The notes under the pieces are model-generated. The model was not told the DNA's origin. It worked only from the letters and a program-made list of their open reading frames with translations, and searched no databases. Below are positions 24,857 through 33,978 of a stretch of DNA of 64,000 nt, one piece after another. The first letter of the stretch is position 1, and each line of letters begins with the position of its first letter. The stretch covers positions 1 to 64,000 of the forward strand of contig JBFGAX010000010.1 of NCBI GenBank assembly GCA_041567895.1. Reading direction: 5' to 3'. Origin of the DNA: JABDOU01 sp041567895. GTDB taxonomy: Bacteria; Actinomycetota; Acidimicrobiia; Spongiisociales; SHLN01. A program made the translations under genes and the position numbers.

Positions 24857-26479
24857 GTGTCTGTATCTCAAAGCGCGAATTCCGAACCTAAGGTCGAGCG
24901 AGCCGACCCCGGGCAGGATCCCGAGACAGATGGTCCTCGGCGGACGCTGGCATCGGGAATCGTGCTTCCGGTCGTGAGCGAGCCTACGACCGGTGTAGAC
25001 GAAAAGATAGGCCGTCCGGGAGAATATCCGTACACCAGAGGTGCCTACCCCACCATGTACCGCGGACGGCCCTGGACGATGCGCCAATACGCAGGCTTCG
25101 GATCTGCCGCCGCAACCAATCGTCGGTTTCTCACACTGCTCGAGGCGGGGCAAACCGGTCTGTCGGTCGCCTTCGATCTGCCCACGCAGATGGGACTCGA
25201 CAGCGATGACCCGAGGGCAGGAGGGGAGGTCGGCAAAGTGGGCGTGGCCATCGACACGATTCACGACATGCGAACGCTGTTCGCAGACATTCCTCTGGGT
25301 GAGGTCACGACCTCGATGACCATCAACGCCACCGCCCCCATGCTGCTGCTTCTCTACCAGCTCGTCGCCGAGGAGCAGGGAGCTGACCTGGCCACCCTGG
25401 GGGGGACCATTCAGAACGACATTCTCAAGGAGTACATCGCCCGCGGTACCTACATCTACCCGCCCGCGCCCTCGATGCGGCTCGTGACGGATGTGTTTGC
25501 CTACTGCGGAGAAGTATTGCCGAGCTGGAACACGATCTCGATCAGCGGATACCACATTCGCGAAGCCGGATCCACCGCAACCCAGGAAATCGCATTCACG
25601 CTCTCCAATGCTCTTGCCTATGTGGAGGCAGCTCGATCGGTCGGCCTGGATGTCGACGAATTCGCACCCCGCCTTTCGTTCTTCTGGAATAGCCACAACC
25701 ATTTCCTCGAAGAGATAGCCAAGTTCAGGGCGGCCAGACGCATGTGGGCCGACCTCATGCGCAACCGCATCGGGGCGCGTAATCCCGAGAGTTGGAGGAT
25801 GCGGTTCCACACTCAGACAGCTGGAAGCTCACTCACGGCCCAACAACCGCACAACAACGTGGTGCGAACGACGGTGCAGGCAATGGCCGCCGTCCTCGGC
25901 GGTACCCAGTCACTGCACACCAATTCGTTCGATGAAGCGCTCGGTCTTCCAACCGAGGCTGCTGCCCGATTGGCGCTGCGCACCCAACAGATTCTTGCAA
26001 ACGAGTCCGGTCTCACGGACACGGTTGATCCGTTGGCGGGTTCCTATTTCATCGAATGGCTCACCGATGAGATGGAACAAGCGGCTCGAGCGATCATGGC
26101 CGACATCGATGGATTGGGTGGAGCCGTCGGTGCCATCGAGGCCGGCTTCATGCAAGCGGGAATTGAGGAGGCGGCGTACGCGCAGGCCCGAGGCCTCGAC
26201 GACGGCGAGGTGGTTGTAGTGGGCGTGAACGCATACGCCGATGACAACTCGACGCCGGTCGAACTGCTCACACCGGATCCGACCATCGAACGCGAGCAAG
26301 TGGATCGCCTTGGTCAGGTGCGAGCGCGGCGGCTCGACGTGACCCCGTATCTCGACGCTGTCGAGGATGCGGCTCGATCCGGGGCAAACGTCATGGAACC
26401 GATCAAGGCTGCCCTGGCTGCCGAGGCGAGCGTAGGCGAAGTTGCAGGATCGCTGCGTTCAGTCTTCGGTTCCTACTGA
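24857..26479 (+). CDS. Methylmalonyl-CoA mutase, large (catalytic) subunit of two-subunit type
   Basis: This 540-residue protein is the TIM-barrel part of an acyl-CoA mutase without the C-terminal B12-binding domain. It has TRGAYPTMYRGRPWTMRQYAGFG, in which the Tyr of RQYAG is the residue that separates methylmalonyl-CoA from isobutyryl-CoA mutases (Phe there). It also has GTIQNDILKEYIARGTYIYPP, FHTQTAGSSLTAQQP and GGTQSLHTNSFDEALGLPT. It interconverts methylmalonyl-CoA and succinyl-CoA using adenosylcobalamin carried by a separate small subunit, which is not in this window. The start is GTG 24857. It converges with the carboxylase alpha gene, overlapping by 21 bases; both belong to propionyl-CoA metabolism. 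Confidence 0.92.
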   Translation: MSVSQSANSEPKVERADPGQDPETDGPRRTLASGIVLPVVSEPTTGVDEKIGRPGEYPYTRGAYPTMYRGRPWTMRQYAGFGSAAATNRRFLTLLEAGQTGLSVAFDLPTQMGLDSDDPRAGGEVGKVGVAIDTIHDMRTLFADIPLGEVTTSMTINATAPMLLLLYQLVAEEQGADLATLGGTIQNDILKEYIARGTYIYPPAPSMRLVTDVFAYCGEVLPSWNTISISGYHIREAGSTATQEIAFTLSNALAYVEAARSVGLDVDEFAPRLSFFWNSHNHFLEEIAKFRAARRMWADLMRNRIGARNPESWRMRFHTQTAGSSLTAQQPHNNVVRTTVQAMAAVLGGTQSLHTNSFDEALGLPTEAAARLALRTQQILANESGLTDTVDPLAGSYFIEWLTDEMEQAARAIMADIDGLGGAVGAIEAGFMQAGIEEAAYAQARGLDDGEVVVVGVNAYADDNSTPVELLTPDPTIEREQVDRLGQVRARRLDVTPYLDAVEDAARSGANVMEPIKAALAAEASVGEVAGSLRSVFGSY

Positions 26480-28228
26480 CGGCTCCGACTCCGGGCTGAT
26501 CACTGCGATCAGAAAGCCCGCCGGCACGGACTGGCTCCTGGAAACCTCGATCCGCTGGACGACGCCGGTGATGGGGCTCGCGATCTCGTTCTCCATCTTC
26601 ATGGCCTCCAGCACACAGACGATGTCGCCTGCTTCGACGCTCTCTCCGACCTCAACCTCGATCTCGACGATCGTTCCCTGCATCGGTGCTGTGATGGATC
26701 CGTCGCTGTGTCGGGAGATCGTCCCAATGGTCGGCATCGGTGGCGGTCTGCGCGAACCGGGTCGGCCATCGGGTATCCACACGTCGACGGAGTGGTGGCG
26801 GCCGTCGAGCTCGACGTCAAACGTTCGACGTTCGAGGAAAGGATGGACTTCACCGGCAGCGGCGATGAATTGGTCGGCGGCCGGTTTGTCGAACGTCATG
26901 GTGGTCTCGACGAATTGGGTATGCACGGCGCCCGCTTGAAAGGTCGGGTGTTGAACGATCGCCTCGTGTGCCGGAATGGTTGTTGGAATGCCTCGAATGA
27001 GAAACTCTGAAAGGGACCGTTTGCCGCGTGCGATGGCGATTTCACGATCAGGCCCGAACACGACGAGCTTGGCGATCAGGTTGTCGTAGGCGTCCGGTAC
27101 GGTGCTTCCTTCATCGAAACCAGAATCCACTCGAACTCCCGGACCGCCAGGCTCTCGATAGGCCGTTATCGTCCCGGGTGTTGGCCGGAAGCTGTCATAG
27201 GGGTTCTCGGCGTTTATTCGGAACTCGATCGCGTGGCCCCTGATGGGGCGATGCCCGGGTTCGATCGCCTCACCGCGGGCGATGTGTAGCTGTTCGGCGA
27301 CCAGATCGATGCCGGTCACGAGTTCGGTGACCGGATGCTCCACTTGCAGCCTGGTGTTCATTTCGAGGAAGTAGACGTCTTCGCCGTCGACCAGAAACTC
27401 GACCGTACCGAGCGAGTGGTAGTCGCAAGCGTCAGCGATCCCGAGGGCGCGTTCAGCCACCACTTCCCTCACGCCAACGGGGAGGCCGATCGCGGGCGCT
27501 TCCTCGATGAGTTTCTGGTTTCGTCGTTGCGTGCTGCAGTCGCGTTCTCCATAAAACACGCCGTTTCCGAACATGTCGCGCCCAATCTGAGCTTCGATGT
27601 GGCGCGGCTCCTCGAGGAACCTCTCCAGGTATAGATCGCCGTTCGAGAAGGCGGCATGGGCTTCGCGGGCGGCGGACTCAAAGGCTCCATCTATGTCCGC
27701 TGCCTGGTCTATGACCCTCATTCCACGTCCGCCGCCGCCGCCGGCCGCCTTGATGACTACCGGCAACCCGTGCTGATTTGCGAAGTCGTGAACTTCGTGC
27801 GGTCCTGTCAGCGGGACGGACGTGCCCGGGATCGGATTGGCACGAGCTATCTCTGCTGCCCGTCTGGCCGCGATCTTGTCGCCCATGATTTCAATCGCTT
27901 CTGCCGGGGGACCGATCCATGTGAATCCGGCCCCGGCGACCGAGCGGGCAAAGACAGCATTCTCGGACAGGAAGCCGTATCCCGGATGAATGGCATCAAC
28001 ACCGGCTCTCCGTGCTACCGCGAGGATCGAGTCGTGGTTGAGATATGAGCCCGCGGCCGCCGCCGGACCGATGAAGTAGGCCTCGTCTGCGTATGTGGTG
28101 TGGAGGGCGTGTCGGTCTGCCTCCGAATACACCGCGACGGTTCTGATATCGAGCTCTCGCGCCGAGCGCATGATGCGAATCGCGATTTCGCCACGGTTGG
28201 CGACGAGCAGGGAGGTGATCTCGGGCAC
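26459..28228 (-). CDS. Acyl-CoA (acetyl/propionyl-CoA) carboxylase alpha subunit: biotin carboxylase + BCCP
   Basis: This 589-residue protein has the biotin carboxylase N-domain (LLVANRGEIAIRIMRSARELDI, HPGYGFLSENA). The ATP-grasp domain shows the glycine loop KAAGGGGGRGM, ERDCSTQRRNQKLIEEAPA and EMNTRLQVEHPVTE. A biotin carboxyl carrier domain lies at the C-terminus, with EAMKMEN (biotinylated Lys544). It carboxylates its own biotin for transfer by the beta subunit encoded just upstream, with 2 bases between the genes. The adjacent mutase and biotin ligase argue for propionyl-CoA as a main substrate, although actinobacterial alpha subunits often serve several beta partners. Confidence 0.94.
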   Translation of the reverse strand: MPEITSLLVANRGEIAIRIMRSARELDIRTVAVYSEADRHALHTTYADEAYFIGPAAAAGSYLNHDSILAVARRAGVDAIHPGYGFLSENAVFARSVAGAGFTWIGPPAEAIEIMGDKIAARRAAEIARANPIPGTSVPLTGPHEVHDFANQHGLPVVIKAAGGGGGRGMRVIDQAADIDGAFESAAREAHAAFSNGDLYLERFLEEPRHIEAQIGRDMFGNGVFYGERDCSTQRRNQKLIEEAPAIGLPVGVREVVAERALGIADACDYHSLGTVEFLVDGEDVYFLEMNTRLQVEHPVTELVTGIDLVAEQLHIARGEAIEPGHRPIRGHAIEFRINAENPYDSFRPTPGTITAYREPGGPGVRVDSGFDEGSTVPDAYDNLIAKLVVFGPDREIAIARGKRSLSEFLIRGIPTTIPAHEAIVQHPTFQAGAVHTQFVETTMTFDKPAADQFIAAAGEVHPFLERRTFDVELDGRHHSVDVWIPDGRPGSRRPPPMPTIGTISRHSDGSITAPMQGTIVEIEVEVGESVEAGDIVCVLEAMKMENEIASPITGVVQRIEVSRSQSVPAGFLIAVISPESEPSVGTED

Positions 28229-28230
28229 GG

Positions 28231-29772
28231 CTACAGCGGCATATTGCTGTGCTTTTTCGCAGGCAGCGTCTCTCGTTTGGACTCCAACATCGCCAGTCCG
28301 CGTATCAGCCGGTCGCGAGTGTCGCTCGGGAGGATCACCTCATCGACGAGACCATGTTCGGCAGCGACGTAGGGGTTGGAGAATTTCTCGACATAGTCGT
28401 CGGTGAGCCGCTTGCGTTCGGCGTCGGGATCGGGTGCCTCGGCGATCGACCGGCGGTGGATGATGTTCACGGCTCCGGCGGCGCCGATCACCGCGATCTC
28501 TGCTGTGGGCCACGCAAACACGAGATCCGCCCGGACCCCGCGTGAGTTCATGACAACGTACGCACCACCGTATGCCTTGCGGGTGATGACCGTTATCTTC
28601 GGCACCGTGGCTTCGGCGTATGCATAGAGGAGTTTTGCTCCGCGTCGAATGATGCCGCCGTGCTCTTGCTCGACACCCGGTAGGAATCCAGGAACATCGA
28701 CAAAGGTGACCAGGGGAATATTGAACGAGTCGCAGAAGCGCACGAATCTGGCACCCTTTTCTGCGGCGTCGATGTCGAGGGTGCCCGCGAAATGGGCGGG
28801 CTGGTTGCCAACGAGTCCAACCGTACGTCCGGCGATGCGGCCGAAACCGACCACGATATTCGTAGCGAAGTTGCGGTGCACCTCGTAGAACTCGGCGGCG
28901 TCGACTATGGCGCGGATGGCTTCGGCCATGTCGTATGGCTGATTGGCGGAATCGGGAATCAGGGTGTCCAGGGCCTCGCCCGATTGCTCGTCAGCAAACT
29001 CGAACACGGGAGGCTTGCTCATGTTGTTTGAGGGGAGAAAGGACAACAGATAACGCACCTCGGCGAGGGCGCCGGTTTCGTCGGCTGCGACGAAGTGGGT
29101 GACGCCCGAGCGGGTGCTGTGCGTAGCGGAACCTCCCAGGTCCTCCATCGAGACATCTTCTCCCGTGACCGCCTTGATGACGTCGGGTCCCGTGATGAAC
29201 AGGTGGCTCGTGCCCTCCACCTGATACACGAAATCGGTGAGCGCCGGTGAATACACAGCACCGCCGGCGCACGGTCCCATGATCACCGAAATCTGAGGGA
29301 TTACGCCAGAGGCCCGCACATTCCGTTCGAAGATCTGGCCATATCCGTCGAGAGATAGCACACCCTCCTGAATTCGTGCCCCGCCGGAATCCTTCAGTCC
29401 GATGATTGGCGCTCCTGATGCCATGGCAAGGTCGTAGACCTTGCAAATCTTTTGCGCCGTTGCCTCACCAACGGAACCCCCGAACCTCGTGAAGTCCTCG
29501 GCGTATACAAACGTTGTCCGACCGTTGACCGATCCCCACCCGGTGACGACTGCGTCTCCGGGTGGGCGATGATTCTCGGTGCCGAAGCCGGATGCTCGGT
29601 GTTTGACGAGAGCATCCAGCTCGTTGAATGTGCCGGTGTCCATGAGAGCGTCAATGCGTTCTCGAGCTGTGAGCTTGCCCCGCTTGTGCTGGCTGGCTAG
29701 CGACTTCTCGTCGTAGGTGGTTGCGGCCTTCGACAGTGCTTGAAAGTCTTCCTGGCGCTTCTTCGTGCTCAT
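28231..29772 (-). CDS. pccB: Propionyl-CoA carboxylase beta subunit
   Basis: This 513-residue carboxyltransferase has the family opening (QHKRGKLTARERIDALMDTGTF). It shows the oxyanion-hole loops GGSVGEATAQKI and GPCAGGAVYSPALTDF, SHLFITGPDVIKAVTGE, and GGAYVVMNSRGVRAD near the C-terminus. It transfers the carboxyl group from biotin to propionyl-CoA, giving methylmalonyl-CoA for the neighbouring mutase. An Asp at the position of the known specificity residue would decide between acetyl and propionyl substrates; I read FVYQVEG before it but cannot assign it safely. It is the first gene of the pair and diverges from birA with 53 bases between them. Confidence 0.93.
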   Translation of the reverse strand: MSTKKRQEDFQALSKAATTYDEKSLASQHKRGKLTARERIDALMDTGTFNELDALVKHRASGFGTENHRPPGDAVVTGWGSVNGRTTFVYAEDFTRFGGSVGEATAQKICKVYDLAMASGAPIIGLKDSGGARIQEGVLSLDGYGQIFERNVRASGVIPQISVIMGPCAGGAVYSPALTDFVYQVEGTSHLFITGPDVIKAVTGEDVSMEDLGGSATHSTRSGVTHFVAADETGALAEVRYLLSFLPSNNMSKPPVFEFADEQSGEALDTLIPDSANQPYDMAEAIRAIVDAAEFYEVHRNFATNIVVGFGRIAGRTVGLVGNQPAHFAGTLDIDAAEKGARFVRFCDSFNIPLVTFVDVPGFLPGVEQEHGGIIRRGAKLLYAYAEATVPKITVITRKAYGGAYVVMNSRGVRADLVFAWPTAEIAVIGAAGAVNIIHRRSIAEAPDPDAERKRLTDDYVEKFSNPYVAAEHGLVDEVILPSDTRDRLIRGLAMLESKRETLPAKKHSNMPL

Positions 29773-29825
29773 TCCGTGCCGCCTAAGGTCGTTGCTGTCG
29801 TTCCGGATGTTGTGCAGGGCTTGTT

Positions 29826-30554
29826 ATGGAGAGAGAATACGAATTCGTCGAACTCGATTCGGTTGCTTCCACGCAAGACGAGGTTAGACATCGCCTGCAG
29901 TCGAAGCCCGTGGCTGTGGTTGCCCGGAACCAGACGGCCGGGCGCGGACGTCGTGGCAACGTCTGGGAGAACGCCGAACAATCTCTGGCACTCTCTGTCG
30001 GGTTGACGTTGCCATGGTCCCCGAATGAGCTGACCGTTCTGCCGCTCACCGCCGGAGTGATCGTCGCCGAAGCGCTCGACAACCGGTGCACTACGTTGTT
30101 GAAGTGGCCCAACGATCTCTTGGACACCGCGGGTGGCAAGCTGGGCGGGATACTCGTTGAATCGGAACAGACGCAACCTGCTCGAGTCATCATCGGTATC
30201 GGTCTGAATCTCGTCTGGGAATCACCGCCGCCCGGCCGGGCGGCGATCGGTGGATCGTGGGACGAAGCCGATCGCGGCGAGCTTGCACATCGACTGACCG
30301 AGGACCTCATAGGCGCGATCGACAAACCCGGACGCTGGCCGCGGCAGGAATACCTTCGACGTTGCGCCACCATCGGGTCCGATGTCATTTGGGAACCTGA
30401 TGGTGCGGGACGAGCGATCGACATCGCGCCCGACGGTGGCCTGGTTGTTGAAACAATTTCTGGCGAAGTCACACTCCGGTCAGGAGCCGTATGGTCTGTG
30501 AGTGGCGCTACTCTTCCGAGACCCCGAGCTGGAAGTGAAGGTGACGGTTCTTAA
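29826..30554 (+). CDS. birA: Biotin--[biotin carboxyl-carrier protein] ligase
   Basis: This 242-residue enzyme lacks an N-terminal helix-turn-helix, so it is a plain ligase and not the BirA repressor. It has the biotin/ATP loop NQTAGRGRRGNVW, LKWPNDLL, GGKLGGILVE and VIIGIGLNL, then a small C-terminal SH3-like domain (AIDIAPDGGLVVET). It activates biotin with ATP and attaches it to carrier lysines such as Lys544 of the carboxylase alpha subunit encoded 1.6 kb away. The gene diverges from the carboxylase genes. Its 3' end overlaps the possible starts of the next gene. Confidence 0.93.
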   Translation: MEREYEFVELDSVASTQDEVRHRLQSKPVAVVARNQTAGRGRRGNVWENAEQSLALSVGLTLPWSPNELTVLPLTAGVIVAEALDNRCTTLLKWPNDLLDTAGGKLGGILVESEQTQPARVIIGIGLNLVWESPPPGRAAIGGSWDEADRGELAHRLTEDLIGAIDKPGRWPRQEYLRRCATIGSDVIWEPDGAGRAIDIAPDGGLVVETISGEVTLRSGAVWSVSGATLPRPRAGSEGDGS

Positions 30555-31230
30555 GGGTGAGGGAACCCACAACATTTTGTACGGCTCGACCACCATCAAC
30601 ATGGGTACGCGGTCGACTCCCGGATATCTGGCGCGCCCCGATGAGGGCGGCCAGTTCCCGACGGTCGTCATTGCTCATGATCGTCTCGGCCTCAAGAGCT
30701 ATCTCAAGGATCTTGCTCGCAAGTTCGCCCGGCACGGGATTTCGGTCATCATCCCGGATCTTTTCCGTGGGGCGCCGTTGCCGGGGTGGCGCAACGACAA
30801 GCCGCTACCGGAGTGGCCAACTGTTGAACGTGCGATGCGGAGCCTGGAGGATGCACACCATTTCGCCTCCTCAGACGACACTCCCTGGGCGTCGGGAGAT
30901 CCGGTCGTGGTTCTGGGACTCGGTGCAGGGGCCGAACCCGCGGTGGCGTTCGCCAGGGAGGTCCCCGAAGTTGCCGGACTGATTCTCATCGGGGGTGCTC
31001 TCGCCGAAAGCGATTCACCGTTGCCCTTTCCGATCCTCGGACTCTATGGCGGACAAGATCCTGCCCTCGAAGCGACCCATCGGGTTCCTCACATGGAGCT
31101 CGTGACGTACCGTGATGTCGCCGAGCGTTTTCTGGATGACGACGGCGACGACTTCGATGGTCCCGCAGCTGCGGACGCGCTTGACCGGCTGGTCACCTTC
31201 ATCCGGGAGGTTGGCGCCCTTGGCGGTTGA
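30541..31230 (+). CDS. Dienelactone hydrolase-like alpha/beta protein lacking the nucleophile
   Basis: This protein of about 229 residues has the DLH family outline: GYLARPDEGGQFPTVVIAHDRLGL, ARKFARHGISVIIPDLFRG, then VVVLGLGAGAEPAVAFA where GxCxGG or GxSxGG should be. A Gly occupies the nucleophile position. FPILGLYGGQDPAL keeps the acid, but the usual late His-x-Phe region reads AERFLDD. The triad is therefore broken, and the protein may bind rather than hydrolyse. GTG 30541 has GGAAG five bases upstream; GTG 30535 and GTG 30502 are alternatives in the same frame, all overlapping birA. It probably shares a transcript with birA and the LCP gene. Confidence 0.7.
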   Translation: MTVLKGEGTHNILYGSTTINMGTRSTPGYLARPDEGGQFPTVVIAHDRLGLKSYLKDLARKFARHGISVIIPDLFRGAPLPGWRNDKPLPEWPTVERAMRSLEDAHHFASSDDTPWASGDPVVVLGLGAGAEPAVAFAREVPEVAGLILIGGALAESDSPLPFPILGLYGGQDPALEATHRVPHMELVTYRDVAERFLDDDGDDFDGPAAADALDRLVTFIREVGALGG

Positions 31231-32509
31231 AACCTCTCCGATCGCTGTCAGAACCTGGCTGAAGCGTTCGCTCGTGTTCACCCTCGTGATCGCAAACGTT
31301 GTTGTCATCGCTGCGCTGTATTGGGTGTGGCAAATTCGCGAAACAGTGGATGAATCGATCCCCACGATTCCGGCCGAGGAATTGACGGCGTTGGTGGGCG
31401 ATCAGAAGAAGGACGACGAACCTCTCGTGATCTTGCTGGTCGGCAGCGATACGCGAGAGGGTCTCACGGACGACATCGAAGGCGAGTTTGGCGATTTCCC
31501 CGGCGAACGCGCCGATGTGATCATGATGCTTCGATTCGATCGAGAACGGGAGATCATGCAGTTGGTGAGCTTGCCGCGAGATCTCAAGGTGCCGAAATCC
31601 GACGGCACCGGGTTCGAGAAGATCAACGCGACATATGCGCGCGGGGCGAATGCCATCGTCGAGGCCGTCGCCGATGTGTCCGGAATCGATATCGATCATT
31701 ACATCGAAATCGATTTCGTCAGCTTCGTGTCGATCGTCGACGCCCTCGGTGGCGTAGAGCTGTATTTTCCACTGCCGGCGCGCGATCTCAAATCAGGGTT
31801 GTCTGTCGGGGTCGGGAATCAGAAGTTGAACGGCGCGCAGGCCCTCGCCTTTGCCAGGAGCCGTAGTTATCAACAGCTCATCGATGGTCAATGGTCGAGT
31901 CTTTCGGGGTCGGATCTCGAACGCACCAGCCGCCAGCAACAGCTGATTTTTGCAATCCTCAATCAGGTCAGCAAACCGGACAATCTGCTCGGGATGCAAG
32001 GCCTCATCGCCGAGCTCGGATCGGACCTGACGACCGATAGCGCGTTGGATTTCGATCTGCTCGTAGATCTGGCATGGACGTTTCGTGAATTCTCGACCGA
32101 GAATCTCGAGGCGGTGACGCTGCCGGTCGAGTTCGAAGGTACCCGCTACCTGGTTGCCAAGGAACCGGAGGCAAGTGCAGTCTTTGCCGCGTTCGCAAGC
32201 GGCCAACCACTGACACCACCAAATACGACGCCACCCCGCATCCTCGTGTTGAACGCGAACGGTCGGGAAGGCGCCGCCGCTGCGGCCGGTGACCTTCTCG
32301 CGGCCCATGGATTCGTGGCCGAAACCGACAACTCGCCCGAATCGGTTGCAGATACGCTCGTCGTCGCAAATCCGGGATGGTTCGGCGAAGCCCAGGATAT
32401 CGTCGAGGTACTGGGTGTGGGTTCCGCGGCCGACGGAGTCGTGCCTCCCGGCTCGGATATTGTCGTGTATCTTGGCAGGGACGCCACGGTCTTCGGTACC
32501 GATGCATAG
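31220..32509 (+). CDS. LytR-CpsA-Psr (LCP) family glycopolymer ligase
   Basis: This 429-residue membrane-anchored protein has a short cytosolic tail and one helix at about residues 16-37. The LCP domain spans about 70-225, with ILLVGSDTREGL, GERADVIMMLRFD, VSLPRDLKVP (conserved Arg) and INATYARGANAIVEAV. A LytR_C domain lies at about 335-425 (ILVLNANGREGAAAAAGDLLAAHGF). LCP enzymes move lipid-linked glycopolymers onto peptidoglycan, so it is a candidate for anchoring the polysaccharides made in this region. TTG 31220 is preceded by GGGAGG at 31205-31210 and lies before the stop of the upstream gene, which implies coupling. Confidence 0.9.
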   Translation: MAVETSPIAVRTWLKRSLVFTLVIANVVVIAALYWVWQIRETVDESIPTIPAEELTALVGDQKKDDEPLVILLVGSDTREGLTDDIEGEFGDFPGERADVIMMLRFDREREIMQLVSLPRDLKVPKSDGTGFEKINATYARGANAIVEAVADVSGIDIDHYIEIDFVSFVSIVDALGGVELYFPLPARDLKSGLSVGVGNQKLNGAQALAFARSRSYQQLIDGQWSSLSGSDLERTSRQQQLIFAILNQVSKPDNLLGMQGLIAELGSDLTTDSALDFDLLVDLAWTFREFSTENLEAVTLPVEFEGTRYLVAKEPEASAVFAAFASGQPLTPPNTTPPRILVLNANGREGAAAAAGDLLAAHGFVAETDNSPESVADTLVVANPGWFGEAQDIVEVLGVGSAADGVVPPGSDIVVYLGRDATVFGTDA

Positions 32510-32712
32510 CGTGTCGAGCAGAGGCACATCTGGCGTCGATTTCATGTCCGCCGACAATTTGGGCAAACTACCGGGCCGCTTGAGCCGGTTATAAAGCCGT
32601 CAACCGGCGGTGCCGAAAGATGTATTGGCAAGACGTATTGGTAAGAAGTGTTGGCTTTGAGGCCAACAGCACATAGCGCAGAGAGCGCGTTGGTGGTGCA
32701 GAAAGTGATCAC
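32510..32712 (+). promoter_or_regulatory. Leader of the nucleotide-sugar operon with direct repeat and small hairpin
   Basis: About 200 bases precede ugd. GTATTGGCAAGA (32622-32633) and GTATTGGTAAGA (32635-32646) are near-identical direct repeats 13 bases apart. They are followed by a 7-bp stem, TGTTGGC (32649-32655) with GCCAACA (32662-32668). These may be a regulator site or a leader structure; no known motif is recognised. Confidence 0.3.
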
Positions 32713-33978
32713 ATGAATATCGCGGTAATTGGGGCGGGATATGTAGGCCTGGTACAGGCTGCCGGGCTCACATCGCTCGGTCACCGGGTCAGGGTCGGAG
32801 AGGCGGATGCCGGCAAGCTCGAGACCCTTCGTGCTGGGAAAGTTCCCTTCTACGAGTCGGGGCTGGAGCAGCTCCTGTCTGACGGGCTCGCCAGCGGACT
32901 CCTGAGCTTCCACCACGACAATCTCGAGGCGGTGGCGGATGCCAAGGTCGTGTTCATCGCGCTCCCCACACCTCAGGATGAAGACGGAAGTGCCGACACC
33001 TCCTATATCGAAAGCGCTCTGCTGGAGTTCGGTGCATCTCTCGGACACAGAACGCTTGTCGTGCTGAAGTCCACCGTGCCCGTCGGTTCGGTCGCCAGAT
33101 TTCAAAAGCAGCTCGACGACATGGGCGTCGAGGTAGTGGTTCTCTCAAACCCGGAGTTCCTGCGGGAAGGGTCTGCCGTCGGCGACTTCAAGCACCCCGA
33201 CCGCATCGTCGTGGGTACCCGAGACCAGCAGGCTGCCGAAACCATGATCGAGCTGTATCAGGGTCTGCAAGCCCCGACCATTGTCACCGATCCTGCTTCT
33301 TCGGAGATGATCAAATACGCCTCGAACGCATATCTGGCCGCACGCATCACCTACGCAAACGCCATCGCCAACCTCTGCGAAGCCGTGGGAGCCGATGTCA
33401 AAGACGTCCTCAGAGGTATGGGCTACGATCGCCGAATCGGGTTTCACTTTCTCAACCCCGGACCGGGCTATGGCGGAAGCTGTTTTCCGAAGGACACCCG
33501 GGCGCTCGTCGCGATTGCAGATTCGGCCGGATACGACTTCTCGCTTCTCAAGGGCGTGATCGAGGTCAACCGCCAACAGCACGAGAGAATGCTTGACAAA
33601 GTGACCGGCATGCTTGGTGGCAACGTCGACGGAAAACTGGTTGGCATGTGGGGTCTGGCGTTCAAAGCCGGCACCGATGATCTGCGCGATTCGCCGGCCA
33701 TGTATCTCGCAACGGCCCTCAAGGACCGGGGCGCCTTTGTCACGGCCTACGACCCGCAGGCATCGAGCACCGAGGTCAAGCAGGTTGATAGCGCGCTCGA
33801 AGCAGCCCGCGACGCCCATCTCCTGTTGATCGCAACCGAGTGGCCAGAATTCCAGGGCATCGACATGCGCAAGGTCCACGGTGTCATGGCGTCCGCCAAC
33901 ATCGTCGACGCTCGTAACATGCTCGACCCGCGGGACATGCATCGTCTGCAGTTCAACTACGTCGGCGTTGGCAGATGA
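32713..33978 (+). CDS. ugd: UDP-glucose 6-dehydrogenase
   Basis: This 421-residue enzyme has the NAD fold opening NIAVIGAGYVGLVQAA, VVFIALPTPQDEDGSAD, VLKSTVPVGS, SNPEFLREGSAV, EMIKYASNAYLA and the catalytic loop GPGYGGSCFPKD, with Cys257 as nucleophile. It oxidises UDP-glucose twice, giving UDP-glucuronate. It heads a four-gene operon in which each gene overlaps the next by four bases. The next gene is a UDP-glucuronate decarboxylase-like enzyme, which fits direct use of the product. Confidence 0.95.
   Translation: MNIAVIGAGYVGLVQAAGLTSLGHRVRVGEADAGKLETLRAGKVPFYESGLEQLLSDGLASGLLSFHHDNLEAVADAKVVFIALPTPQDEDGSADTSYIESALLEFGASLGHRTLVVLKSTVPVGSVARFQKQLDDMGVEVVVLSNPEFLREGSAVGDFKHPDRIVVGTRDQQAAETMIELYQGLQAPTIVTDPASSEMIKYASNAYLAARITYANAIANLCEAVGADVKDVLRGMGYDRRIGFHFLNPGPGYGGSCFPKDTRALVAIADSAGYDFSLLKGVIEVNRQQHERMLDKVTGMLGGNVDGKLVGMWGLAFKAGTDDLRDSPAMYLATALKDRGAFVTAYDPQASSTEVKQVDSALEAARDAHLLLIATEWPEFQGIDMRKVHGVMASANIVDARNMLDPRDMHRLQFNYVGVGR

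Noticed and set aside
32649..32668. Rho-independent terminator before ugd
   Set aside because: The stem is only 7 bp with no T-run; I list it only as part of a leader region.
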